Part shown: one piece after another, positions 7,284 to 14,379 of the stretch
How positions within the stretch are numbered: the stretch's first letter is position 1
How the letters are laid out: every line of letters begins with the position of its first letter
NCBI GenBank assembly: GCA_024233935.1
Contig: JACKOY010000031.1
Span: 1 to 26,911, forward strand
Origin: Spirochaetales bacterium
GTDB lineage: Bacteria > Spirochaetota > Leptospiria > Leptospirales > Leptonemataceae
Length of the DNA: 26,911 bases
Direction of reading: 5' to 3'
Notes under the pieces: model-generated
The model's database searches: none
Told to the model about the DNA's origin: nothing
Seen by the model: the letters and a program-made list of their open reading frames with translations, nothing else
Position numbers and translations under genes: made by a program

Positions 7284-8885
7284 ATGGTGATTCTCCTGCC
7301 GGTGTCGCTGTTGCAGGCCGAGGAGCCGGACTCGCGGCCGTTCAATGCGGTCCAGCTGATTGCTCCCGAGCAGGCCGACCGGTTCTATCTGCATCCTGTC
7401 TATCGGTCCGCACCCCGGGTCGGTTCCGAGGCCGGCGGTGACCGGCTGGAAGGACGGGAGCAGAATCGAATCTTCTATATAAGTGATCAGGGCCTGGATG
7501 CGGCGTTTCGTCTGGAGCCGATCAGCGTGGGCCTGCGTGCGACGTTGCGCAGCGAGGCCGACTACCGTCGCTATGGGAGTGATTCGAACTACTGGCGGCA
7601 GGCTTCGGGCGCGGGCGAAGTACTGCTCTATGGCCGCGCCGGCGCGCACGCACTCGAAGGGCCCGATGCGTCCCCGCTCTGGGCAACCGGTGGGGAGGAT
7701 TTCCGCCCCGCCATCGTTCAATGGAATGTGGGCCACTTCTTTGACCGACTGGACCCGGAGGGTCTTCTGTTTGCGGGGGAAGTCAGCGGTGCGCGGGCGT
7801 TGTTTGTTTTGCCGCTGGCATCCGTGCGTTTGCGCGCGGGCCTGGCGGGCAGCCTGCTGGATCGCGAGCTGCGCTACAAAAATGCCGGCGCTTCCAATCA
7901 TGCCGCTTTCTATCGCGCTGTGTTTGGTATCGAAGGCGATGCGACATCGTTCGGGATTCTTTATGGCTTCTATCGTTTTGGCGGACGCGCCCAAAAGCCC
8001 GATCTGGTTTTGCCGGGCATACCTCCCACGCATGTGACCGTGCCGATCGGACAGACGGCGCTGCCCGATCACGATGTGCACTACTATGGCGCACGCTTCG
8101 GTTACGATGGCGACCTTTTTCGGGGCGCCCTTCTGGCAGCACTGAATCATGGCCGGGAGATCACCGTTGACGATGCGGGCTATCGTCTGGCGGTCGGGCG
8201 CCGCAACATTCGCGGCTGGATGGCGTATGGCAGTCTGGGAATCGCGGGTGGTGTGGAGCGCACACCGTGCGCTACGGCCGGTCTGGCGGGCCTGGCCTGC
8301 CTGAGAAACGGGCCGGTACGTGAATGGGATCTGGAAGCAGCGGCACTTGTATCGTCTCGCGATCGGGAAGACGGCGACGATGATCTGGCCGGCTTTGGAA
8401 GTCCACGCCCGCGGCCCGGAGTGCTGGGCGGCCAGGCATCGATCTTACTGTCGGGACCGGAGCCCGGTCGAGAACGGGCCAGCTTTCACAACTTCCAGCC
8501 GGGTGTTACCTTTGCCGACCTGGAAGGGCGAAGCGACCGAAGCGAGGACCGCGTGCGCGACAACGTCGATCCGGCCCCGCCGGACTATGGCAACGAAGGC
8601 CTGCGCATGGGCTCCCTGCGCATTGGCTACTCGCCTTACGATTGGATCGTGTTAGACCTGTACGCCAATTACGCGGACTATCTGCACGGCGACGGGAGGG
8701 AAGGCATCCTGGCGGTGCGTGTACCGATCGCACTTTCGTACGTGCGGATGGCTCTGCTCTTTTCTGCTACCGGGGCCAGCTATCGTTCCAGCCTGCGTGT
8801 GGGCGATCCTCTGACCGGTACGAGCAGTCGCGCACCTGCCCGCTTTTACAGTCGGTATCTCTTTGGCCTTCAGATCATCCTCTGA
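7284..8885 (+). CDS. predicted outer-membrane beta-barrel protein, unknown family
   Basis: I do not recognise a specific family. The 533-residue product has a short signal peptide (MVILLPVSLLQA-EE) and no other hydrophobic helix. Much of the sequence alternates polar and non-polar residues with frequent aromatic and Gly residues (for example FYRAVFGIEG, FGILYGFYRF, YYGARFGYDG, WMAYGSLGIAG), as expected of transmembrane beta strands. There is a charged, disordered-looking stretch near residues 360-440. The C-terminus (YSRYLFGLQIIL) resembles a last strand but ends in Leu rather than Phe. ATG 7284 is preferred because GGGAG precedes it at good spacing; ATG 7254 gives ten extra basic residues. 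The HadA-like gene starts 40 bases downstream. It could be a porin or exporter for a lipid or polymer made by the following genes, but that is speculative. Confidence 0.7.
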   Translation: MVILLPVSLLQAEEPDSRPFNAVQLIAPEQADRFYLHPVYRSAPRVGSEAGGDRLEGREQNRIFYISDQGLDAAFRLEPISVGLRATLRSEADYRRYGSDSNYWRQASGAGEVLLYGRAGAHALEGPDASPLWATGGEDFRPAIVQWNVGHFFDRLDPEGLLFAGEVSGARALFVLPLASVRLRAGLAGSLLDRELRYKNAGASNHAAFYRAVFGIEGDATSFGILYGFYRFGGRAQKPDLVLPGIPPTHVTVPIGQTALPDHDVHYYGARFGYDGDLFRGALLAALNHGREITVDDAGYRLAVGRRNIRGWMAYGSLGIAGGVERTPCATAGLAGLACLRNGPVREWDLEAAALVSSRDREDGDDDLAGFGSPRPRPGVLGGQASILLSGPEPGRERASFHNFQPGVTFADLEGRSDRSEDRVRDNVDPAPPDYGNEGLRMGSLRIGYSPYDWIVLDLYANYADYLHGDGREGILAVRVPIALSYVRMALLFSATGASYRSSLRVGDPLTGTSSRAPARFYSRYLFGLQIIL

Positions 8886-8925
8886 ATTTCTTGACCCCAT
8901 CCAGGCCGCTTCGCAAGCTGGAGCC

Positions 8926-9372
8926 ATGCCCGAACTCAGTAAAGATATTGTGGGGACCAAACTGGATCGCTATCAGTATGCGGTGGAACGCGGCAAAGTG
9001 CAGGAGTTCTGCAAGGCCATCGGAGAAACCAACCCCATTTACACCGATGTGGAAGCCGCAAAGAAAGAGGGATTTAAGGACACGCCCATCCCGCCGACCT
9101 TTCAAACCGCCTTCATGTTCTGGGGTTATCCCAAAATCTGGGAAGACATGCGCTCGCTCGGCGTGGACACCGATCGTCTTTTGCACATGAAAGAAGAGTA
9201 CAACTATCTGAAGCCGCTTTATCCCGGCACAACTATTACCGCCCAGGCCGAAGTCAGCGATGTTAAGATCGGCAAAATGAATATGGTGACTTTTCGTTCT
9301 GTTTATAGCGATGAGTCGGGCGCGCCCTGCATTGAAGCGGAAATGGCGATTGTGATTCGCCCGCCGGAATAA
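8926..9372 (+). CDS. HadA-like (MaoC N-terminal) dehydratase subunit
   Basis: A 148-residue hot-dog-fold protein of the FAS1-like/MaoC N-terminal dehydratase type. The segment AIGETNPIYTD (31-41) aligns with the hydratase-2 motif GDFNPIHTD, but the catalytic Asp and His are Glu34 and Tyr39. This is how the non-catalytic HadA subunit differs from HadB in (3R)-hydroxyacyl-ACP/CoA dehydratases, where HadA shapes the acyl-binding tunnel. The usual PPTFQTAF stretch follows (56-63). The catalytic partner is encoded 27 bases downstream, so the two very likely form a heterodimer. ATG 8926 is chosen because the family normally begins shortly before the VGTKLDRYQY segment; GGAG lies very close to it. 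An in-frame TTG at 8863 is less likely as it lies inside the preceding gene. Confidence 0.85.
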   Translation: MPELSKDIVGTKLDRYQYAVERGKVQEFCKAIGETNPIYTDVEAAKKEGFKDTPIPPTFQTAFMFWGYPKIWEDMRSLGVDTDRLLHMKEEYNYLKPLYPGTTITAQAEVSDVKIGKMNMVTFRSVYSDESGAPCIEAEMAIVIRPPE

Positions 9373-9399
9373 GGCTGCACACCCACCCAAGGAGAATCC

Positions 9400-9819
9400 A
9401 TGCAACGCATCAAATTCGATCAATACGAAACCGGTTCGGCCATTCCGGAGCTTTCCGTGGGTCCCATTCATCACATGGATCTTGTGCGCTACGCCGGCGC
9501 CTCCGGGGACTTCAACCCCATCCATACCGATCCCGAGTTTGCCAACAAAGTCGGTCTGGGAGGCACCATTGCTCACGGCATGTATGTAATGGCCCAGCTG
9601 GGAAGGCTTTGTTCGAATTGGGCGCACCCCGCACAGATCAAATCCTTCGGCGTGAAGTTCAAGGGCATGACGCGACCGGGCCAGACACTCACCTGCCGGG
9701 GCACCGTAAAGCGTAAGAAAGAGGACGGCGGCGAGAAGCTGCTCACGGTCTCGGTCGAAGCGGTGGCCGACGATGGCGAAGTAAAAGTTGCTGGTGACCT
9801 GGTGGTAAAGGCGGACTGA
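9400..9819 (+). CDS. HadB-like MaoC (R)-specific enoyl hydratase/dehydratase subunit
   Basis: This 139-residue MaoC hot-dog protein carries the full hydratase-2 motif YAGASGDFNPIHTD (31-44), with catalytic Asp37 and His42, and the conserved GGTIAHGMY segment (54-62). It is expected to interconvert (3R)-hydroxyacyl and trans-2-enoyl thioesters, in fatty-acid elongation or beta-oxidation, as the catalytic half of a HadAB heterodimer with the preceding gene. AAGGAG seven bases upstream of ATG 9400 is a strong ribosome site. The TGA is followed after one base by the ATG of the next gene, so all three (8926-10303) should be translated from one transcript. No ACP or condensing enzyme is in the window, so the acyl carrier is not known. 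Confidence 0.9.
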   Translation: MQRIKFDQYETGSAIPELSVGPIHHMDLVRYAGASGDFNPIHTDPEFANKVGLGGTIAHGMYVMAQLGRLCSNWAHPAQIKSFGVKFKGMTRPGQTLTCRGTVKRKKEDGGEKLLTVSVEAVADDGEVKVAGDLVVKAD

Positions 9820-9820
9820 C

Positions 9821-10303
9821 ATGCACAAAAACGAAGAACTCATAACGAAGTTTTATTCCAGCTTTCAGAAGCTCGACCACGAGGGCATGAACGCCTGCTA
9901 TCACGACGACGTTGCTTTCAGCGACCCGGTATTCAAAGATCTCAAGGGCTGGAGAGCGAAGGCCATGTGGCGTATGCTCTGTGAGCGGGCCCAGGACTTC
10001 ACACTTGAGTTCCGCGATGTAAAGGCGGACGACTCTTCCGGCAGCGCCTACTGGGAGCCAACCTACAAGTTCTCAAAGACCGGCAACACAATCGTAAACA
10101 AGATCAATGCGCGTTTTGAGTTCAAAGACGGAAAGATAATCAAACATACCGATAGCTTCAGTCTGTATCGCTGGGCGCGCATGGCTCTGGGATTGCAGGG
10201 TGTGCTACTGGGCTGGACCCCCATGGTTCAAAACAAGATTCGTGGGGAAGCCAACACCGGCCTGGAGATGTTTATCAAGCGCAAGAAACTGGCCCCGACT
10301 TAA
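9821..10303 (+). CDS. NTF2/SnoaL-fold protein
   Basis: A 160-residue protein with the sequence pattern of the SnoaL-like/NTF2 cone fold: an N-terminal helix (LITKFYSSFQKLD), then the typical MNACYHDDVAFSDPVF segment, and a C-terminal sheet ending in ARFEFKDGKIIKHTDSFSLYRW. Members include isomerases, hydrolases and small-ligand binding proteins, so the reaction cannot be told from sequence. The last ~35 residues form an amphipathic, partly basic tail (ARMALGLQGVLLGWTPMVQNK) that could touch the membrane. It begins one base after the stop of the HadB gene, implying co-translation and a shared role in acyl metabolism. It converges with the hydrolase gene, with only 16 bases between the stops. 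Confidence 0.82.
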   Translation: MHKNEELITKFYSSFQKLDHEGMNACYHDDVAFSDPVFKDLKGWRAKAMWRMLCERAQDFTLEFRDVKADDSSGSAYWEPTYKFSKTGNTIVNKINARFEFKDGKIIKHTDSFSLYRWARMALGLQGVLLGWTPMVQNKIRGEANTGLEMFIKRKKLAPT

Positions 10304-10319
10304 AGCCGGGTCGGCCACG

Positions 10320-11342
10320 CTATCGGCGTGATGCCTTTTTCCTGCCGCGGGCTCCGGATTTTTTCTTTGCGGGTCGTGCGGCCCCGGATTGAGCGCGGCC
10401 CTTCTTTGCGGCCTTCTTCTTTTTTGCGACTTTTTTATTGGCTTTCTTTATAGAGCGTTTCTTTTGCGCACCGGTTCCGACGGCTCGTTCGGTTTCAAGG
10501 ATCCACTCGCGCAGGTCGTGCAACACTTCCTCTTTGTGCGGGCTGAGTTCGTTCATGGTCTCGTGATAGAGGCCGTCATAGATGTGCAGTTTTTTGCGCC
10601 CGGTTGTGAGCAGGCTGAAGACTTTTTCGGAGCCGCGCGGGGCAGCGATTTGATCGGCCGCGCCATGAAAGATGTACACCGGAATCGTCAGGTGGTTCAC
10701 CTTCTGATAGATGGATTCCCCCACGCTGAACATGTTCTTTCCCATTTGAAACGAAATCTTTCCGTGCACCAGCGGGTCGTTGCGGTAGGCCTCAATGACC
10801 GATTGGTCGTGAGATAGAAAGCTCAGGTCCAGATTGGCATCGACGGTTGTGGCCGGGGAGAAATTCGCCAGCGCCTGGCCGATGAATTTCTTCACGCGCT
10901 TCTCAAAATCCATCTGCACTTCGACCGCCGGAGCGCTCACGATCAGGGCGACCAGATTGCTTTCGTTCGTGCCTTCCAGGGCGTACTGCAGGGCGATAAC
11001 TCCGCCGAGGGAATGGCCCAGCAGGATCACCTTCTCAAAGCCGGTTTTTTCGCGGGCGAGACGTATGAGATCGGCCAGATCGTCGACGTACAATTGAAAT
11101 TGATCCACGTGGCCGCGCTTGCCGCCGGTCTTTCCGTGGCCGCGCGAGTCGAGGGCGAAAATTGCGGTTTCGGTTCGATCGAATTCCTGAACGACGTTTT
11201 GGTAACGACCACAATGCTCTCCAAAGCCATGTTGCACTACCAACACGCGCTTCGTGCGTCCTTTCGCCGGAAGCCAGGCGTGCCAGTAGATCTGGAAATC
11301 ATCCTTTGATGAGCGGAATGTGCCTTCTTCTTGTTTGTACAC
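10320..11342 (-). CDS. monoacylglycerol lipase-like alpha/beta hydrolase with basic H1-like tail
   Basis: The 340-residue protein has a complete serine-hydrolase domain (1-~287) of the lysophospholipase/monoglyceride-lipase type. It shows the oxyanion segment VVQHGFGEH (35-43), the DSRGHGKTGG motif (65-74), the nucleophile elbow GHSLGG with S111, Asp230 in FHGAAD, and His260 in YDGLYHET. It should cleave fatty-acyl esters of glycerol or related lipids in the cytoplasm; no signal peptide is seen. The last ~52 residues are almost half Lys/Arg (about 24 basic residues, many in KKxxKK and AKKK blocks), unlike the rest of the family and similar to histone H1 or bacterial AlgP/PhaF tails. The start is GTG 11342, supported by GAGG eight bases upstream. 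It is convergent with the HadAB-SnoaL operon and divergent from the DoxX-like gene. Confidence 0.9.
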   Translation of the reverse strand: MYKQEEGTFRSSKDDFQIYWHAWLPAKGRTKRVLVVQHGFGEHCGRYQNVVQEFDRTETAIFALDSRGHGKTGGKRGHVDQFQLYVDDLADLIRLAREKTGFEKVILLGHSLGGVIALQYALEGTNESNLVALIVSAPAVEVQMDFEKRVKKFIGQALANFSPATTVDANLDLSFLSHDQSVIEAYRNDPLVHGKISFQMGKNMFSVGESIYQKVNHLTIPVYIFHGAADQIAAPRGSEKVFSLLTTGRKKLHIYDGLYHETMNELSPHKEEVLHDLREWILETERAVGTGAQKKRSIKKANKKVAKKKKAAKKGRAQSGAARPAKKKSGARGRKKASRR

Positions 11343-11744
11343 CTGGGTTTCCTCTAGAACCCGCGTGGGGTCCGTGTCGAATGTTAGATGGAGCTAACAA
11401 ATGTAAAGCAAGTTCCCCCAAATCGAATTCATCGCTTTGCGGAAGCAACCCCGGTCTTCGATTTAGATCGCGAGCCGTTCGAGAGCGCCCCGGCTGGCGT
11501 GGGATGGGAAGTGTCGGGGCCTGTTTCACCGCCGCCGGGCTGTCAGAAGAACTCAGCCTGCGGTCAGGACGATAGCGCGCTCGTTTCTTGCGCGGACGCC
11601 TTTCGAGGCTTTGCAGACCCGGGTGCTCTTGTTTTGAGAACTGTCCCGGTCGTGCGGCCCAGGAACGCTCTCTGGCTTCGTGCTTGCTTCTCCGGCCCCT
11701 TACCACAATCTCCTCCTCAGTGGCGCTGCCGCCCGAACGTACCC
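11343..11744. other. intergenic region between divergent hydrolase and DoxX-like genes
   Basis: About 400 bases without a convincing gene. Open frames here on either strand give Pro/Arg-rich, low-complexity translations without motifs, and one merely extends the DoxX-like frame upstream. The segment should hold the promoters of both divergent genes. The only distinctive site I see is the inverted repeat at 11382-11399 (listed separately). The rest shows no clear -35/-10 pairs, tRNA, or terminator. Confidence 0.5.
11382..11399. promoter_or_regulatory. inverted repeat TGTTAG-N6-CTAACA, possible operator
   Basis: A perfect 6-base inverted repeat with a 6-base spacer lies about 40 bases upstream of the GTG start of the hydrolase gene and in the shared upstream region of the DoxX-like gene. 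The size and symmetry suit a dimeric helix-turn-helix regulator, for example of the TetR type. No regulator gene is adjacent, and a 6-base match can arise by chance. Confidence 0.3.
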
Positions 11745-12128
11745 ATGAAAAAGATCAGTCTGGTTATTATGGCCCTATTCTATATTTTTGCCGGCGCGAA
11801 TCACTTTCGTGATCCCGATTTTTACATGCGCATCATGCCGCCGTACCTGCCCTGGCACCTTGTGCTGGTCTACATCAGCGGGGCCGCCGAACTGATCCTG
11901 GGCGCCGCGCTTCTGGTTCCAAAGTTACGTCAGTGGGCCGCCTGGGGCATCGTGCTTTTGCTTTTTGCAGTCTATCCCGCAAACATCTACCAATATCAGG
12001 TCGGCGGAGCGGGTTTTGATGTTCCGCACTGGGTGTTGATTGTGCGGCTGTTTCTGCAGCTACCTTTGATTGCCTGGGCCTATTACCATACTCGCCCCGA
12101 TCCTGATATCCTGGAGCCCGCCCTCTAA
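11745..12128 (+). CDS. DoxX-like small integral membrane protein
   Basis: A 127-residue protein with about four transmembrane segments (roughly 5-14 to 20, 42-61, 66-84 and 100-115). The N-terminal pattern 'LFYIFAGANHFRDPDFY', with a His-Phe following the first helix, then the Ala/Gly-rich second helix GAAELILGAALL, are typical of DoxX/DoxD-like membrane proteins. The family is linked to thiosulfate oxidation in archaea and redox or stress roles in bacteria, but most members have no known function. It stands alone, divergent from the hydrolase and convergent with the lipoprotein pair. ATG 11745 is chosen because the MKKISLVIM start gives a natural first membrane segment; an upstream extension of the frame looks non-coding. 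The ribosome site is weak. Confidence 0.85.
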   Translation: MKKISLVIMALFYIFAGANHFRDPDFYMRIMPPYLPWHLVLVYISGAAELILGAALLVPKLRQWAAWGIVLLLFAVYPANIYQYQVGGAGFDVPHWVLIVRLFLQLPLIAWAYYHTRPDPDILEPAL

Positions 12129-12196
12129 GCAAGGAGGACGAAAGCGGGCAACGCCCCGGGTACGCCACGGCAATCTGTCGTCGCGCAGCCGGAGTC

Positions 12197-12263
12197 GGCT
12201 TGCATGGCTATGATCCATTCCGGGCGCCTTCCTCCCCGGTCAGGGCGATGATCCATGCAAGCC
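12197..12263. repeat. long inverted repeat with nested hairpin between convergent genes
   Basis: GGCTTGCATGG (12197-12207) is exactly complementary to CCATGCAAGCC (12253-12263), an 11-base stem around a 45-base interior. The interior contains a smaller CCGGG/CCCGG stem and a direct repeat of ATGATCCAT (12210-12218 and 12248-12256). It sits between the stops of the DoxX-like and lipoprotein genes, which suits a two-way transcription end, but there is no T-run on either strand. It may instead be a small dispersed palindromic repeat. Confidence 0.55.
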
Positions 12264-12308
12264 CCAGCCAACGTTCTCTAAGCCGGGCATTCCGCCGGTT
12301 CGTGGCGC

Positions 12309-13196
12309 TCAGTACCGGGCGAGCACGCCGTCAATGTCGGGACCATCGTCGAAGGCAGCCGTATCGACCGGAAAGGCCGAACCCGAATCCGGGTTGGTCT
12401 TTGAACTGGCGGCGTGCAGGCGCACCTGTGTGAGTCCGTTTGCCAGGATGTTCGTACGTGCCGTGGAGTTGCAGTCGTTGCCGAATGTGCTGGCACTCGC
12501 CAGGTTCGAAAGGTCAAAGCCATCGCCACCACCCTGGCTCGGGTCGAAGATGGCGCTCGCGGAGAGGGCGTTGAAGACCTGGTTGTACAGCGTCGGTGTA
12601 AGTCCCGCAAAGCCAATCCAGTGGGCCGGGTTTGTGCTGTAGGTGGTTTCGGGGCCCCCCGGATTGTAGTCCAGTCCCGTGAAACCGCACCAGCGTCCCG
12701 TTATATCGTCGCGCACTTCCACGATGACCGCTTCCATGAAACGAATGCTGGAGTTTCCGTTTTGATAGAAGGCGTTCTCAAATACAATGAAGTCCACGCC
12801 GCTTCCATTCATCACCGTATGGGATGACCATCCGAGGGTCAGAGTTGCTCCGGCACCGGTTTGATCCAGCTCGTAAACATCCGTGGAACCCGATGAGGTG
12901 CCGCCACCGCAAATGCCGTTCACGGCCAGGCTGGAATTCTTAAAGCCCTGACCGGTCGCCCCCGGAGCGCTGATGACCGTATCGGCCAGGTAGGTGCCGG
13001 TCGCCGGTCCTGAGGCCGCCGGACAGCCCGAAGAGGAACCTCCGGCTGCGCCGCTGGCCAGCGCGAGAATCAGAGCCGAGTTATCGTTCGATGTGCTTGC
13101 AGACGGGCAGGCGAGTAGCAGGCCGGCCAGAAGCGCCAGAGGCGCCAGCAAATAGGCGTGCCCGTTCGACCGTTGGGCATGGCTCTTAGTTTGCAT
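12309..13196 (-). CDS. surface lipoprotein, LIC_13355-like (tentative)
   Basis: The 295-residue product has a type II signal ending in a lipobox at LLLAC (C30). A short Ser/Gly/Ala-rich tether follows. The remaining ~230 residues contain ADTVISAPGATGQGF, the strand SGVDFIVFENAFY (132-144), AVIVEVRDDITGRWCGF (156-172), and the C-terminal FDDGPDIDGVLARY. I associate this order of motifs with leptospiral lipoproteins of the LIC_13355 type and with related bacterial cell-surface proteins, all of unknown function; I could not check it. The Asp-rich ends may bind calcium. ATG 13196 is chosen because it puts the lipobox at a normal place; the frame stays open further upstream inside the neighbouring gene. 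It overlaps the end of the upstream lipoprotein gene by 11 bases, suggesting coupled translation. Confidence 0.8.
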   Translation of the reverse strand: MQTKSHAQRSNGHAYLLAPLALLAGLLLACPSASTSNDNSALILALASGAAGGSSSGCPAASGPATGTYLADTVISAPGATGQGFKNSSLAVNGICGGGTSSGSTDVYELDQTGAGATLTLGWSSHTVMNGSGVDFIVFENAFYQNGNSSIRFMEAVIVEVRDDITGRWCGFTGLDYNPGGPETTYSTNPAHWIGFAGLTPTLYNQVFNALSASAIFDPSQGGGDGFDLSNLASASTFGNDCNSTARTNILANGLTQVRLHAASSKTNPDSGSAFPVDTAAFDDGPDIDGVLARY

Positions 13197-13767
13197 AGGC
13201 CACGCTGTGTGAAAAGGCGCCACAGGAACCGTTCTGGGACGCCTGGCTGACTGTGGTCGTGGAATATCCGGCGCTGCGGTCCGCGCTGATCGCTTCTTCG
13301 AGACTGCTCTGTCCGCTGACCGTTTCACAGTAATAGAAGCAGAGGCTTTTTCCGTTCTGACAATCGGTAGTTGGTCCTACGTAATGAATGGCGCCAAACT
13401 TTCCATTGTTGGTTGGAAAGGCCGGAAACGAAATCTGCTGAAAGTAGATCACGTTGCTGATGTTGTTGAAAGCAAAAATATGGTACGTAAACGGAGACGC
13501 GTCGGTCCATTCGATGTACTGGGGTTGGCGCGTAACGGTCAGTGAACCAAAGCCGCTGTTGCAGGTGCCGGCCGAGCAAAATCCCAGGTCGGGCCAACTG
13601 CCTTCCAGCTCAAAGATGCTGGAGAGCACTGCAAAAGCAAACAGCGCATTCTGTACGTCCTCGTCCGGGCTCGCCTCGGGCTCCGGAAACCAGAGCGGAC
13701 AACCGGTCAGGCTCAGGCAGAAAACCGAAAGCCCGACAGAAGCACACAAATTCTTGATACGTTTCAT
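13186..13767 (-). CDS. hypothetical lipoprotein
   Basis: A 193-residue protein with a clear lipoprotein signal: basic MKRIKN, a hydrophobic segment and the lipobox LTGC (C23). The mature part starts Pro/Glu/Asp-rich, then has a Cys- and aromatic-rich domain with several cysteine pairs (GFCSAGTCNSG, SLCFYYC). It also contains YHIFAFNNISNVIYFQQISF, a likely beta-strand region. I do not recognise the family. The stop lies inside the start region of the next lipoprotein gene, and both are secreted to the same membrane, so the pair may form a surface complex; that is inference. The region upstream (to the DUF1289 gene) is about 290 bases long and should hold the promoter. Confidence 0.8.
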   Translation of the reverse strand: MKRIKNLCASVGLSVFCLSLTGCPLWFPEPEASPDEDVQNALFAFAVLSSIFELEGSWPDLGFCSAGTCNSGFGSLTVTRQPQYIEWTDASPFTYHIFAFNNISNVIYFQQISFPAFPTNNGKFGAIHYVGPTTDCQNGKSLCFYYCETVSGQSSLEEAISADRSAGYSTTTVSQASQNGSCGAFSHSVAYAN

Positions 13768-13825
13768 TCTACGATCCCCGTGGTGAATTCCGGGAACGTT
13801 CCATGCCGTGACGGGCAGGAAACCT

Positions 13826-13855
13826 GGAGCCCCGGTGACTCATCTCCGGGGCCCC
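13826..13855. terminator. GC-rich hairpin upstream of the lipoprotein pair
   Basis: GGAGCCCCGG (13826-13835) pairs with CCGGGGCCCC (13846-13855) at nine of ten positions around a 10-base loop. It lies between the DUF1289 gene and the lipoprotein genes, all on the minus strand, so it could end DUF1289 transcription. No clear U-tract follows on either strand, so it may instead be a 5'-leader structure of the lipoprotein mRNA. Outside this hairpin, the ~290-base gap shows nothing distinctive. Confidence 0.4.
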
Positions 13856-14056
13856 TTCGCAGAATGAGTCCGCGAAATGCCATTAGTGCTGATCCTCGAA
13901 CAGCTAACAGCGGGGAAGATCTGGCTCATGGCCGCCAAAAAGCAGCGGTCAATTACAGTTGCGGGACAGCGCGGGAATCACACCCGACTTCCTCCCTGGA
14001 GATAGGCCAAGCTGCCCATCAGAGGGTATCTGTCAAGCCTTAAGCGCTCAGGTATG

Positions 14057-14260
14057 TCAAAGGCCAGAACAGCTGGTCGGCTCTGCTTTGCGGCGCTCCA
14101 GAAGGGCCAGCAGCTCCTTGCGCGACGCTTCACTCATGGAGGGCCAGGCCGAGATTTCGGGAAGGCTGCGAAGACAACCGACGCACAGCCCGCTTTCGTC
14201 CAGACGGCAAAGCCCGACACAGGGCGACTCAACCGACGGCTGGCGGGGTGAAGCATGCAT
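14057..14260 (-). CDS. DUF1289 small Cys-motif protein
   Basis: A 67-residue protein matching the DUF1289 pattern: SPCVGLCRLDESGLCVGCLRS with cysteines at 14, 18, 26 and 29 (C-x3-C-x7-C-x2-C), followed by EISAWPSMSEASRKELLALLERR. The four cysteines probably bind a metal ion. The family is widespread in Proteobacteria and often lies beside oxidoreductase or translation genes, without a known function. It reads away from the FetA-like gene, sharing ~120 bases of upstream DNA. There is no good ribosome site before ATG 14260, but the match covers nearly the whole length. Confidence 0.85.
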   Translation of the reverse strand: MHASPRQPSVESPCVGLCRLDESGLCVGCLRSLPEISAWPSMSEASRKELLALLERRKAEPTSCSGL

Positions 14261-14379
14261 GACAGGGACAGGAAAGAGATGCCGGTTTGGATCGACAAGC
14301 CGATACGCTGTGGGTCTGTCGAATGCTTGCCTTCGGTTTGTTGATAAATCCCCTGGCAGCGTAGCAGCGAAAGCGGCCT

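Noticed and set aside
7137..8150. 337-codon minus-strand open frame
   Set aside because: Antisense to the outer-membrane protein gene; its translation lacks a signal or motifs, while the plus frame has a signal peptide and barrel-like pattern. Since that gene's family is unknown, this rejection is less firm than the others.
8875..9843. 322-codon minus-strand open frame
   Set aside because: Antisense to HadA/HadB genes, which have strong family motifs and ribosome sites.
11388..11744. N-terminal extension of the DoxX-like protein
   Set aside because: The added ~119 residues are Pro/Arg-rich without motifs, and DoxX-like proteins begin at the first membrane helix.
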